In this document: piece after piece, positions 52,361-62,600 of the stretch
How positions within the stretch are numbered: position 1 is the first letter of the stretch
Layout: each line of letters begins with the position of its first letter
From: Orlajensenia sp037404875
GTDB taxonomy: Bacteria; Actinomycetota; Actinomycetes; Actinomycetales; Microbacteriaceae
DNA: 64,000 nt
Assembly: GCF_037404875.1 (NCBI RefSeq)
Contig: NZ_JBBELO010000026.1
Location: 17,224-81,223, forward strand
Reading direction: 5' to 3'
The notes under the pieces: generated by a model
What the model was told of the DNA's origin: nothing
What the model saw: the letters and a program-made list of their open reading frames with translations, nothing else
The model's database searches: none
Position numbers and translations under genes: made by a program

Positions 52361-54135
52361 GCCACCCCGCAACGACCGGTGGGCTCGCGACAGCGCCGGC
52401 CGCCCGCACGAGTTCGACGGAGGAGACCGAGCGTCCCATCCTCGAGATCAAGGACCTCGAGGTCGGCTTCAGCACCCAGACCGGCGTCGTGAAGGCCGTC
52501 GACGGCGTCAACATCTCCCTCTACCGCGGCGAATCGCTCGCGATCGTGGGGGAGTCGGGGTCGGGCAAGTCGACCACGGCCCACGCGATCATCAACCTGC
52601 TGCCCGGAACGGGGAAGATCACCGGCGGGCAGATCCTGCTCGACGGTGAAGACCTCGCGACCTTCTCGCAGAAGGAGATGGAGAACGTGCGCGGAAAGCG
52701 CATCGGCTTCGTCCCGCAGGACCCGATGTCGAACCTGAACCCGGTGTGGTCCATCGGCTTCCAGGTGCAGGAGGCCATTCGCGCCAACGGCATCGCGACC
52801 GGCAAGAAGGACGTGAAGGCGCGCGCCGTCGAGGTGCTCAAGCAGGCCGGCCTGCAGGACGCCGACCGCCGTCTGCGTCAGTTCCCGCACCAGTTCTCGG
52901 GCGGAATGCGACAGCGCGTGCTCATCGGCATGGGCCTGGCATCCAACCCCAAGCTGCTGATCGCCGACGAGCCGACCTCGGCTCTCGACGTGACGGTTCA
53001 GCGCGTGATCCTCGACCACCTCGAGACCCTCACGCGCGACCTCGGCACCACGCTGCTCTTCATCACGCACGACCTCGGACTCGCAGCCGAGCGAGCCGAG
53101 AAGCTCGTCGTGATGTACAAGGGCCGCGTGGTGGAGTCCGGCTCCTCCGCTGAGATCCTCCGCAACCCGCGGCATCCCTACACCCAGCGCCTGGTGGCTG
53201 CGGCGCCGAGCCTTGCCTCGCGCCGCATCCAGTCCAGCACGAGCCTGAGCGCGGCCGAACTCGACCACTCCAACGACGCCGGCGCAGAGGTCATCGACCT
53301 CATCGCGACGGCGGAGCGCCACGCGGAGTCCATCGAGGAGATCACGGCCAAGGAGCCCGCCATCGTGGTCGAAGACCTCACCAAGGTCTTCAAGATCCGC
53401 GGCTCCGGCGAGTTCACCGCCGTCGACAAGGTCTCGTTCACGATCGACAAGGGCACCACGATGGCCCTCGTCGGCGAGTCGGGATCGGGCAAGTCGACGG
53501 TCGCGAAGATGCTGCTCGCCCTCGAGACGGCCACGAGCGGCAAGATCGTCGTCGGCGGACAGGACCTCGCTGCGGCATCCGGCAAGCAGCTGTTCAACCT
53601 ACGCAGCCGGATGCAGCCGGTGTTCCAGGACCCCTACGGCTCCCTGAACCCGCTGCGCAACATCGGCAACACCATCGGCGAACCGCTGAACGTTCACGGC
53701 TACGGCACACGTGCCACGCGCCGCGAGCGCGTCTACGAGCTGCTCGACCAGGTCTCGCTTCCGCGCACCCTCGTCAGCCGCTACCCCAACGAGCTCTCGG
53801 GCGGTCAGCGCCAGCGCATCGCCATCGCGCGTGCCCTCGCACTGAAGCCCGAGATCGTCATCCTCGACGAGGCCGTCTCGGCGCTCGACGTGCTCGTGCA
53901 GGCGCAGATCCTGCGCCTGCTCGCCGACCTGCAGGCCGAGCTCGACCTGACCTACCTCTTCATCACGCACGACCTCGCGGTCGTGCGCGTGATCGCCGAC
54001 TACGTCAGCGTCATGCAGAAGGGCAAGATCGTCGAGGCCGCGACCACCGATGAGGTCTTCGACAACCCGCGCGAGCGCTATACCCAAGACCTGCTCGCCG
54101 CGATCCCGGGTGCGGGAATCGAGCTCGCGAGCTGA
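52357..54135 (+). CDS. Fused peptide ABC transporter ATPase (DppD-DppF in one chain)
   Basis: 592 residues with two complete ABC domains. Domain 1: Walker A GESGSGKST with K71, signature FSGGMRQRV, Walker B LLIADEPTSALD, plus the C-terminal oligopeptide segment NPRHPYTQRLVAAAPSL. Domain 2: Walker A with K379, signature LSGGQRQRI, Walker B IVILDEAVSALD (Ala-Val replacing the usual Pro-Thr), ending NPRERYTQDLLAAIPG. In E. coli these are separate proteins; the fusion is common in actinobacteria. Completes the transporter. Confidence 0.95.
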   Translation: MSHPATTGGLATAPAARTSSTEETERPILEIKDLEVGFSTQTGVVKAVDGVNISLYRGESLAIVGESGSGKSTTAHAIINLLPGTGKITGGQILLDGEDLATFSQKEMENVRGKRIGFVPQDPMSNLNPVWSIGFQVQEAIRANGIATGKKDVKARAVEVLKQAGLQDADRRLRQFPHQFSGGMRQRVLIGMGLASNPKLLIADEPTSALDVTVQRVILDHLETLTRDLGTTLLFITHDLGLAAERAEKLVVMYKGRVVESGSSAEILRNPRHPYTQRLVAAAPSLASRRIQSSTSLSAAELDHSNDAGAEVIDLIATAERHAESIEEITAKEPAIVVEDLTKVFKIRGSGEFTAVDKVSFTIDKGTTMALVGESGSGKSTVAKMLLALETATSGKIVVGGQDLAAASGKQLFNLRSRMQPVFQDPYGSLNPLRNIGNTIGEPLNVHGYGTRATRRERVYELLDQVSLPRTLVSRYPNELSGGQRQRIAIARALALKPEIVILDEAVSALDVLVQAQILRLLADLQAELDLTYLFITHDLAVVRVIADYVSVMQKGKIVEAATTDEVFDNPRERYTQDLLAAIPGAGIELAS

Positions 54136-54206
54136 GTTTCTCCCGCAGCGGATGCCGCGGCGGCCCCTCGAGGCCGTCGCGGCGTCCGTCGTCTCCTGAA
54201 GCACGG

Positions 54207-54379
54207 TACACTTGTGTGCTTGGAGCCCGTCGTGGCTCCCGCACCTCCCACAGCGACGCCCCCTTCGTGGGGAGCGCGGACCGCAATGATGCCGGCACGT
54301 TCGCGGGCATCCGCCCTTCGAGACGCTCGCGGGGACCGGCGATTCGCCGGCGCGAGACAGACACCTAAGGAATTTCTTC
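54207..54379 (+). ncRNA. Promoter -10 and structured 5' leader of typA
   Basis: TACACT (54207-54212) is a likely -10, giving a leader of about 160 nt. It can fold into at least three hairpins: GGAGCC/GGCTCC round CGTCGT (about 54222-54239), CCCC/GGGG round CTTCGT (about 54258-54271), and CCGGCG/CGCCGG round ATT (about 54339-54353). AAGGAA then precedes ATG 54380. No known RNA family is recognised. The 5' part of the gap (54136-54206) shows no clear element. Confidence 0.4.
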
Positions 54380-56290
<1,911 letters not shown>

Positions 56291-56310
56291 TCCGAAGCAG
56301 CGATCACGCG

Positions 56311-56338
56311 ACGCGCATCCCGGCGACGGGGTGCGCGT
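56311..56338 (+). terminator. Terminator-like hairpin after typA
   Basis: ACGCGCATCCC (56311-56321) pairs with GGGGTGCGCGT (56328-56338), with one G-T pair, around GGCGAC. It lies 20 bp after the typA stop and is followed by TCGTGT rather than a long U run. Confidence 0.55.
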
Positions 56339-56433
56339 TCGTGTATCCGGCGCCGGCCCGCGAGAGGCCTATTCGGGCACCGCGCGCCACCGGCTCGAGC
56401 GTAGGCTGGGCGCGAGAGCGAGGGAGGCCCGTC

Positions 56434-56898
56434 ATGAACGCGCCCAGAGAACGCACGCACGCTCGACGGCCGCATCGACCGATCGCCATCGCCCTGGCTG
56501 CAGTGGTGTCGCTGACGCCTGCGCTGGCGGGGTGCTCGGTGCAGGACATCGTGAACAAGGTCAGCGGCGGCCAGGTCGCCGTGGGGAGCGGAAAGCTGCC
56601 CTCCGACTGGCCGAAGGAGGTGCCCGTCGTCGAGGGCGAGGTGCTGTTCGGCGCGCGCGGCAGCGGCGATGGCCAGAAGGGCTGGATCGTGACGATCTCC
56701 GCGAAGGGGGCCGATCCGCTGGCGGATGCGCGCGCCAAGCTCGAGGTCGCGGGTTTCACGCCCGACGAGGGTGCCGACATGCAGGGCGCCGACGGTGGCG
56801 TGGTGGCCATGACGAACGAGGACTACGGGGTCGTCGTCGCCGGCAGCAAGGATGGCCTGATCTACACCGTCACCCCGGTGGAAGCCTCCACGGGCTGA
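56434..56898 (+). CDS. Putative lipoprotein, function unknown
   Basis: 154 residues from ATG 56434 with GAGGGAGG upstream and TAGGCT (56402-56407) as a possible -10. A basic N-terminus and hydrophobic segment end in LAGC (Cys34). The mature domain reads SGKLPSDWPKEVPVVEGEVLFGARG, then KGWIVTISAKGADPLADARAKLEVAGFT, an alternating strand-helix pattern. I do not know the family. It converges on efeB with a 10-bp gap. Confidence 0.8.
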   Translation: MNAPRERTHARRPHRPIAIALAAVVSLTPALAGCSVQDIVNKVSGGQVAVGSGKLPSDWPKEVPVVEGEVLFGARGSGDGQKGWIVTISAKGADPLADARAKLEVAGFTPDEGADMQGADGGVVAMTNEDYGVVVAGSKDGLIYTVTPVEASTG

Positions 56899-56908
56899 GG
56901 CGGGCCGA

Positions 56909-58228
56909 TCAGGCGAACAGCTCTTCTCCCACGAATGCGCCGTCCCGGGCTCCGCGCGGCACTGCGAAGATCGCAGATCCGATGTGACGGATGTACTCGT
57001 TCAGCGCGTCGGAGGAGAGGTTTCGCTGGATGCCGATGAACTGTTCGGGCGAGCGCTGGTAGGAGATGAAGAACAGGCCGGCGTCGAGACGCCCGAGCTC
57101 GTCGTTGCCGTCGACGTAGTTGTAGCCGCGCCGCAGCAGCTGTGCTCCCTTGTTCTGGTCGGGATGCGCGAGCCGCACGTGGGCTGCCCTGTCGATGAGC
57201 GGTGACCCGGTGGCGCCGGTGGCGGAGAAGTCGGGTGCGGTGAACTCCGTACCGCCCGAGAGCGGGGCGCCGACGCCCTTGGAGCGGCCGATGACCCGCT
57301 CCTGCTCCTGCAGTTGGGCCCGGTCCCACGTCTCGATGACCATGCGGATCTTGCGGGTGACGAGATAGCTCCCGCCGGCCAGCCAGGCGGGGCCCTCGGC
57401 AGGGGAGACCCACACCTGCTTCTGCACCGCCGCAGGCTGCTCCGCCTTGAGGTTGGCCGTTCCGTCCTTGAACCCCATCAGGTTGCGCGCGGTGACCTGG
57501 CTCGTCGATGTCGAGGAGGTGCGCCCGAATCCCAGCTGCGACCAGCGGATGCTCGCCCGGCCGAACGCGATGCGACTGAGGTTGCGAATGGCGTGCACCG
57601 CCACCTGCGGGTCGTCCGCGCAGGCCTGCACGCACAGGTCCCCGCCGCTGAGGCCCGGCTGCAGGCTGTCGCCGGCGAACCGCGGCAGCGGAGCGAGCTG
57701 CTCCGGCCGTTTCGAGGCGAGCCCGAAGCGATCGGTGCCATCGCTCGCCTGGAACAGCGTGGGGCCGAAGCCGATGGTGATGGTCAGGCCCGCCGCGGGC
57801 AGGTCAAGGGCCTCGCCGGTGTCCTCGGGCGGAGCGACATCGGAGCCGCCGACCGCGCCGTGCTGACCGACCTCGAGGCCCCGGGTCATCCGGGCGGCCG
57901 CCGCACTCCATTCCTTCAGCAGGTCGATGAGGTCCTGCCGACGCGCTGAGGCGTCCATGTCGAAGGCGGCGAAGTGCAGGCGGTCCTGCACCGGGGTCGT
58001 GATGCCGGCCTGGTGCTCCCCGTAGAATGGATAGACGGCGTTCCGGCTCGCGGCCGCGGCCGCCACGCCCGTTCCGATCGCGGCGCCACCGGCGCCCCCG
58101 ACCACGACCCCCGCTGCCCCCGCGGAGACCAGTCCGAGCAGTCCGCGCCGGGAGACGCCCGCAGACGCCGCGGGAGCGTCGTCCCGTGGCGTCGTCTGCA
58201 GCGGCTTTCCCGAGCGGCGGCGCGTCAT
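56909..58228 (-). CDS. efeB: Dye-decolorising peroxidase EfeB (Tat-exported)
   Basis: 439 residues. Twin-arginine signal SRRGLLGLVSAGAAGVV (26-42). DyP fold with the GFKDGTAN motif (the GxxDG catalytic Asp) and the proximal heme His in VRLAHPDQN. In EfeUOB systems EfeB uses heme peroxidase chemistry outside the membrane to help iron uptake. It lies 4 nt after the efeO stop. Confidence 0.95.
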   Translation of the reverse strand: MTRRRSGKPLQTTPRDDAPAASAGVSRRGLLGLVSAGAAGVVVGGAGGAAIGTGVAAAAASRNAVYPFYGEHQAGITTPVQDRLHFAAFDMDASARRQDLIDLLKEWSAAAARMTRGLEVGQHGAVGGSDVAPPEDTGEALDLPAAGLTITIGFGPTLFQASDGTDRFGLASKRPEQLAPLPRFAGDSLQPGLSGGDLCVQACADDPQVAVHAIRNLSRIAFGRASIRWSQLGFGRTSSTSTSQVTARNLMGFKDGTANLKAEQPAAVQKQVWVSPAEGPAWLAGGSYLVTRKIRMVIETWDRAQLQEQERVIGRSKGVGAPLSGGTEFTAPDFSATGATGSPLIDRAAHVRLAHPDQNKGAQLLRRGYNYVDGNDELGRLDAGLFFISYQRSPEQFIGIQRNLSSDALNEYIRHIGSAIFAVPRGARDGAFVGEELFA

Positions 58229-58232
58229 CCGG

Positions 58233-59450
58233 TCAGTCTCCCAGAACGAGAGCCGTGAGCCGGGACAGTGGCTCGGCCAGGGCGTTCACCTGGTCGGAGA
58301 GCTCCTTCTTCTGCGCATCCGTCACGTCGTGGTAGTTCACGAAACCCGCGTCGATGCTGCCGTACTGGGCGAGCAGGGTGTTCAGGCTCGTGAACTCCGC
58401 ATCGATGCGGCCAGCCAGCTTCTTGCCGGCGCTTCCCTTGCTCAGCGCGATGTCGCGCACGTTGCCGTAGGCGACGTCGGCACCCTGCACGTTGGCCGCG
58501 AAGTCGGTCAGGTCGGTCCCCGACCACCAGTCCTCCTCGCCGGTGATCTTGCCGCTCGCCACCTCGTCGAGCAGGCCGATGGCGCCGTTGGAGATGTCGG
58601 CGAGGCTCACGGTGAAGTCGTCGGCGTTCACGAGCGTGGCGAGCTGATTGGTGTCGGCGACGAGTTGGTCGGCGAACTGCCGACGCTGCTCGGGTGACGA
58701 GGGTGCCCAGTCGAGCAGAGCACTCGTGCCGTCGGAGTTCAGGGCGTCGGCGGCCGGCGGCCACAGGTCTTTCTCGATGCGGTGGAATCCGGTCCAGTCC
58801 AGGCCCTCGGCAGCGGCGTCGACCTCGCGGTAGTCGAGCTTGGGGTCGAGGTCGCCGAAGGCCTCCGCGGTCGGCTCGATGCGCTCGTAGAAGGCGCGCG
58901 TGGTAGGGAAGAGACGGCGCGCGGTCGCGTCGTCGCCGGCCGCGTAGGCCGTGGTGAACGTCTGCACGGCCGGGATGAGTTCGCCGACCTGCGAGGTGAT
59001 GTACGACACGTAGTTGGTCACGGCGCTCGCGCTGAGCTTCTTGGCGTCGGAGCTGAGTTCCGTGGCGGTTCCGGTGACCGTGAAGGCGGCCAGCCCGACG
59101 GGGGAGCCCACCTGCTGGAACTTGCAGGCCGTGAAGTAGGAGCCGGGTTCGAGCTGGGCGGTGAAGGTGACCGTCTGGCCCGGGGTGATGTTCTCCTTCT
59201 CGCCGACGATGCGCAGCTTGTCTGAGGCGAGGATCTCGAACTCGTTGACATCGCTGCCGGTGTTGGTGATGGTGAAGGCGGTTGCGCCGGAGGGGGTCGT
59301 GTTCTCGGTCACGGCGCAGGTGTCATCCGTGATCGCGACCTTGACGGCGGCCGCCGCGTTCCCGTCCCCGGTGTTGTTGGGCACGCAGCCGGTCAGCGCG
59401 AGCACGAGCGCCCCTGCTCCGATGACGCCGGCCAGAAGTCTGCGGGGCAT
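58233..59450 (-). CDS. efeO: Iron-uptake lipoprotein EfeO
   Basis: 405 residues. Signal with LALTGC (lipid Cys about residue 22), an N-terminal cupredoxin-like domain (about 35-125, VKVAITDDTCAVTENTTPSG to PGSYFTACKF) and a C-terminal M75/imelysin domain with the metal-binding HRIEKDLW (HxxE). The two-domain form is EfeO rather than EfeM. It is thought to bind iron and pass it to EfeU. GAGGAG precedes ATG 59450. Confidence 0.95.
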   Translation of the reverse strand: MPRRLLAGVIGAGALVLALTGCVPNNTGDGNAAAAVKVAITDDTCAVTENTTPSGATAFTITNTGSDVNEFEILASDKLRIVGEKENITPGQTVTFTAQLEPGSYFTACKFQQVGSPVGLAAFTVTGTATELSSDAKKLSASAVTNYVSYITSQVGELIPAVQTFTTAYAAGDDATARRLFPTTRAFYERIEPTAEAFGDLDPKLDYREVDAAAEGLDWTGFHRIEKDLWPPAADALNSDGTSALLDWAPSSPEQRRQFADQLVADTNQLATLVNADDFTVSLADISNGAIGLLDEVASGKITGEEDWWSGTDLTDFAANVQGADVAYGNVRDIALSKGSAGKKLAGRIDAEFTSLNTLLAQYGSIDAGFVNYHDVTDAQKKELSDQVNALAEPLSRLTALVLGD

Positions 59451-59494
59451 GGGTGTACTCCTCGAGGTGCGGTGTGAGAGATGGGAGGAACGGT

Positions 59495-60388
59495 TCAGGC
59501 GGAATGGTGCACGAGCGGGGCGACGCTGCCGACCGACGCCTTCGCCGGGGCGGATGCGGTTGCCGCCGATGCCGCAGGTGCGGGAGTCTTCCCGAGCACC
59601 TGGCGCAGGAAGAGTCCGCCGACCACCACGATGTAGAGGCACCAGGCGATGACCTGGGCCCACGTCGGTTCGGGTGTGAAGTTGAACACGCCCCCGAGCA
59701 ACGCCCCGTACCAGCTCGTCGGCGGGACGAGCCCGGCGAGGCTGTAGGCCACGACGCCGACCCCGGGAAGCACGCCGGCCTCCTGCAGGTCGCCGACCGC
59801 GTAGGCCAGCACGCCCGCAGCGACGACGATGAGGAACGCGCCCGTCCAGGTGAAGAAGCGCGAGAGGTTGATGCGCACGAACCCGCGGTAGATGAGGTAC
59901 GAGATCACGATGGCGGTGAGGATGCCGAGAAGGGCGCCGATGCCGCCGGCCACGGCATTGCCGCTCGAGGCGACGGTCGCCCAGACGAAGAGTGCGGTCT
60001 CGATGCCCTCGCGGCCCACGCTGAGCAGGCCGAGCACGACGATGCCGGCCCCGACGCCGGCGAGGGCCGCATCCATGCGGGTGTGCAGGTCGTGCTTCAA
60101 CTCCCGGGCATGGCCGGCCATCCAGAAGATCATCCAGGTGACGAGCCCGACGGCGAGCACCGAGAACGTGCCGCCGAGCACCTCCTGGGCCTGGAAGCTG
60201 AGGCCGTACGGACCCCAGGTGAGAAGCGCGCCGACGCCCAGCGAGACCACGATCGCGGCGGCGATGCCGACCCAGAGCCGCGGGAGCACGTCGAGGCGCC
60301 CGACCTTGCGCAGGTAGGCGACCAGGATGCCCACGACGAGGCCGGCCTCGAGGCCCTCGCGCAGTCCGATGAGGTAGTTTGCGAGCAC
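59495..60388 (-). CDS. efeU: Ferrous/ferric iron permease EfeU (FTR1 family)
   Basis: 297 residues, seven predicted helices. The two iron-transport REGLE motifs are intact: LREGLEAGLV near the N-terminus and GREGIETALF about residue 135. The C-terminal tail (about 270-297) is Ala/Pro/Ser-rich. First gene of the efeU-efeO-efeB operon. GTG 60388 with CGGAAA upstream. A DtxR/IdeR-like box lies 29 bp before the start. Confidence 0.95.
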   Translation of the reverse strand: MLANYLIGLREGLEAGLVVGILVAYLRKVGRLDVLPRLWVGIAAAIVVSLGVGALLTWGPYGLSFQAQEVLGGTFSVLAVGLVTWMIFWMAGHARELKHDLHTRMDAALAGVGAGIVVLGLLSVGREGIETALFVWATVASSGNAVAGGIGALLGILTAIVISYLIYRGFVRINLSRFFTWTGAFLIVVAAGVLAYAVGDLQEAGVLPGVGVVAYSLAGLVPPTSWYGALLGGVFNFTPEPTWAQVIAWCLYIVVVGGLFLRQVLGKTPAPAASAATASAPAKASVGSVAPLVHHSA

Positions 60389-60416
60389 GACTGATTTCCG
60401 TTGGGGGAGCGGGGGA

Positions 60417-60435
60417 GTTGGTAAGGCTAACCTAA
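60417..60435 (-). promoter_or_regulatory. DtxR/IdeR-type iron box of the efe operon
   Basis: The 19 bases match 16 of 19 positions of the IdeR/DtxR consensus (read on the plus strand, GTTGGTAAGGCTAACCTAA). Repression of efeUOB when iron is plentiful is the natural inference. Confidence 0.8.
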
Positions 60436-60543
60436 CCGAAATCGACTCTAACCGCCGCCGTGTCGCCTGTCCAGTCGCCGCGAGGTCGTTCGCAGGCAGT
60501 ACCCAGCAGTCGCTGGAATCGGGGTGCACGCAGAAGGGATGCC

Positions 60544-60981
60544 ATGTCAGAGCCACTCGTGAGCGCCGGCGATTCGTCGTCGCTGGACCGATCGCCCGTC
60601 GAGCGCACCTCGTGGGGAGCTCGCCTGGGCACGGCGTTCATCGCCCTCGTGCTCGGCGCGGTGTATGCGGCCGCGGGAACGGTCGCCCACCAGTCCACCG
60701 TCGCCGTCGCGGGCCTGAGCGTGCCGTGGGGGCTCATCCTTGCCATCGCCGGCGTCATCTGCCTGCTCGTCGGGTTGCGCCTGGCCCTTCAGGACCGGCT
60801 CGTCGTCGGCGCCTGCGCGATCGGGATCGTGGGCGTGAATGCGCTGCTGTCGCTGCGCAGCGTCGGCGGCTCCGTCCTCATCCCGCAGGGAACGCCGGGA
60901 CTCGTCTGGCTCTTCACTCCCGCGATTGTTGCGGCTCTCGTGCTGGCCTGGCCGAAGCTGCCGTCGGCGACGCGCGCGTAG
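60544..60981 (+). CDS. Small four-helix membrane protein (DUF6113-like)
   Basis: 145 residues. A charged N-terminus of about 22 residues, then four hydrophobic segments (about 27-47, 52-78, 84-105, 118-138). AGAAGGG precedes ATG 60544. Proteins of this outline next to fdxA are often labelled DUF6113 in actinobacteria; that match is from memory and not firm. Its stop codon overlaps the -10 of fdxA. Divergent from efeU. Confidence 0.75.
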   Translation: MSEPLVSAGDSSSLDRSPVERTSWGARLGTAFIALVLGAVYAAAGTVAHQSTVAVAGLSVPWGLILAIAGVICLLVGLRLALQDRLVVGACAIGIVGVNALLSLRSVGGSVLIPQGTPGLVWLFTPAIVAALVLAWPKLPSATRA

Positions 60982-60984
60982 ACT
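60979..60984 (+). promoter_or_regulatory. -10 element of fdxA
   Basis: TAGACT overlaps the TAG stop of the preceding gene and gives a leader of about 30 nt containing GAAGGGA as ribosome-binding site. Confidence 0.5.
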
Positions 60985-61018
60985 GCAAAGAGATCTTCTC
61001 GAAGGGAACCGGATCACC

Positions 61019-61339
61019 GTGACCTATGTCATTGCTCTTCCATGCGTGGACGTGAAGGATCGCGCGTGCATCGACGAGTGCCCCGTCGACTGCATCTACG
61101 AGGGAGAGCGCTCGCTCTACATCCACCCCGACGAATGCGTGGACTGCGGTGCCTGCGAGCCCGTCTGCCCCGTCGAGGCGATCTACTACGAGGACGATCT
61201 TCCCGAGCAGTGGTCGGACTACTACAAGGCCAACGTCGAGTTCTTCGACGACATCGGGTCTCCCGGAGGCGCGGCGAAGGTCGGCGTCATTGCCAAGGAC
61301 CACCCGGTCATCGCCGTGCTGCCGCCCCAGGCCCACTGA
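61019..61339 (+). CDS. fdxA: Seven-iron ferredoxin
   Basis: 106 residues, [3Fe-4S][4Fe-4S] type. Cysteines at 9, 17, 21, 25, 40, 43, 46 and 50 follow the FdxA pattern (CVDVKDRACIDECPVDCIYEG, then CVDCGACEPVCP). It carries electrons, for example to cytochromes P450. The fdxA-dapC order is conserved with M. tuberculosis Rv1177-Rv1178. Confidence 0.97.
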   Translation: MTYVIALPCVDVKDRACIDECPVDCIYEGERSLYIHPDECVDCGACEPVCPVEAIYYEDDLPEQWSDYYKANVEFFDDIGSPGGAAKVGVIAKDHPVIAVLPPQAH

Positions 61340-61355
61340 TGGGACAGGTCGACTG

Positions 61356-62459
61356 ATGGGGCTCGCGCCCCTTCCCGACTACCCCTGGGAGAGCATGGCG
61401 CCGTACGCGGAGCAGGCGAGACGGCATCCGGGCGGCGCGATCGACCTCTCGATCGGTTCGCCGGTCGATCCCACTCCCGCACTCGTGCGGGATGCCCTCA
61501 GTGCGGCGACGGATGCGCACGCCTACCCCCTGACGGTCGGCACGCCAGCCCTGCGCGAGGCCATCGTCGACTGGTACGCGCGGCGTCGGGGCGTGAACCT
61601 GACGACGGCCAACGTGCTTCCGAGCATCGGCTCGAAGGAGGTCGTCGCCCTCCTGCCGCTCATGCTGGGTGTGGGTGAGGGCGACGTCGTCGTGCACCCC
61701 CGTGCTGCGTATCCGACGTACGCGATCGGTGCCGCCATCGCCGGCGCGACGGCGCTCGCGAGCGACGACCCGGCGGAATGGCCGGAGAACACCGCGCTCG
61801 TCTGGCTGAACTCTCCCGGCAACCCCGATGGTCGTGTGCTCGGCCTCGATGCCCTGCGCGCGGCACACGATCGAGCGCTCGAGCTCGACGCGATCATCGT
61901 GAACGACGAGTGCTACGCCGAGTTCGGCTGGGAGGCTCCGTGGGACGCCGAGCGCATTCCGAGCATCCTGGACCCTCGCCTGATCGGCGAGAACCGCTCC
62001 AACACGCTCGCGATCTACTCGCTGAGCAAGCAGTCGAACATGGCCGGGTACCGGGCGGCCTTCATCGCCGGCTGTGGTCGTCTCATCAAGCGGATCGCCA
62101 CGGTGCGCAAGCATGCCGGACTCATCGTTCCCGCCCCGCTGCAGGAGGCCATGGTTCTCGCGCTCGCAGACGACGTTCACGTGGCCGAGCAGCGCGAGCG
62201 CTACCGGCAACGCCGCGAGGTGCTGCGTCCGGCGCTGCTGGCCGCGGGCTTCCGCGTTGATGACAGCGAGGCGGGGCTCTACCTCTGGGCGACGGAGTCC
62301 CGCGATGGCTGGGAGAGCATCCAACGACTCGCAGAGCTCGGCATCATCGCCGGACCGGGGCACTTCTACGGCGAGTTCTTCCCTCAGCATGTGCGCTTCT
62401 CCCTGACGGCGACGGATGCCGCGATCGCGTCCGCTGCGGACCGGCTGCGGGCGAGCTGA
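61356..62459 (+). CDS. dapC: Succinyldiaminopimelate transaminase
   Basis: 367 residues, class I/II aminotransferase. PLP lysine in YSLSKQSNMAGYR, NSPGNPDGRVLG for the cofactor phosphate region and YAEFGWEAPWD. The SLSKQSNMAGYR signature and the position after fdxA identify DapC, which makes N-succinyl-LL-diaminopimelate for lysine and peptidoglycan. ATG 61356, 16 nt after fdxA. Confidence 0.93.
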   Translation: MGLAPLPDYPWESMAPYAEQARRHPGGAIDLSIGSPVDPTPALVRDALSAATDAHAYPLTVGTPALREAIVDWYARRRGVNLTTANVLPSIGSKEVVALLPLMLGVGEGDVVVHPRAAYPTYAIGAAIAGATALASDDPAEWPENTALVWLNSPGNPDGRVLGLDALRAAHDRALELDAIIVNDECYAEFGWEAPWDAERIPSILDPRLIGENRSNTLAIYSLSKQSNMAGYRAAFIAGCGRLIKRIATVRKHAGLIVPAPLQEAMVLALADDVHVAEQRERYRQRREVLRPALLAAGFRVDDSEAGLYLWATESRDGWESIQRLAELGIIAGPGHFYGEFFPQHVRFSLTATDAAIASAADRLRAS

Positions 62460-62520
62460 ACCGGCACCGGCGGTCGTCCGGCGCCGCGAGGGCGTGTGCG
62501 TGCGCCCCCGTGCTGCCGAT

Positions 62521-62526
62521 TAGGCT
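62521..62526 (+). promoter_or_regulatory. -10 element of citrate synthase gene
   Basis: TAGGCT, about 75 nt before GTG 62601. The leader has CAGGAGG as ribosome-binding site and a C/G-rich segment (62545-62575) that could form a weak hairpin. Confidence 0.45.
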
Positions 62527-62600
62527 GTACCAGGGGTTCGTCCGGCTGCGCCACCGCGCGCGGGGGACCCATCACGTTCACGAATGCTCAGGAGGCGAGA

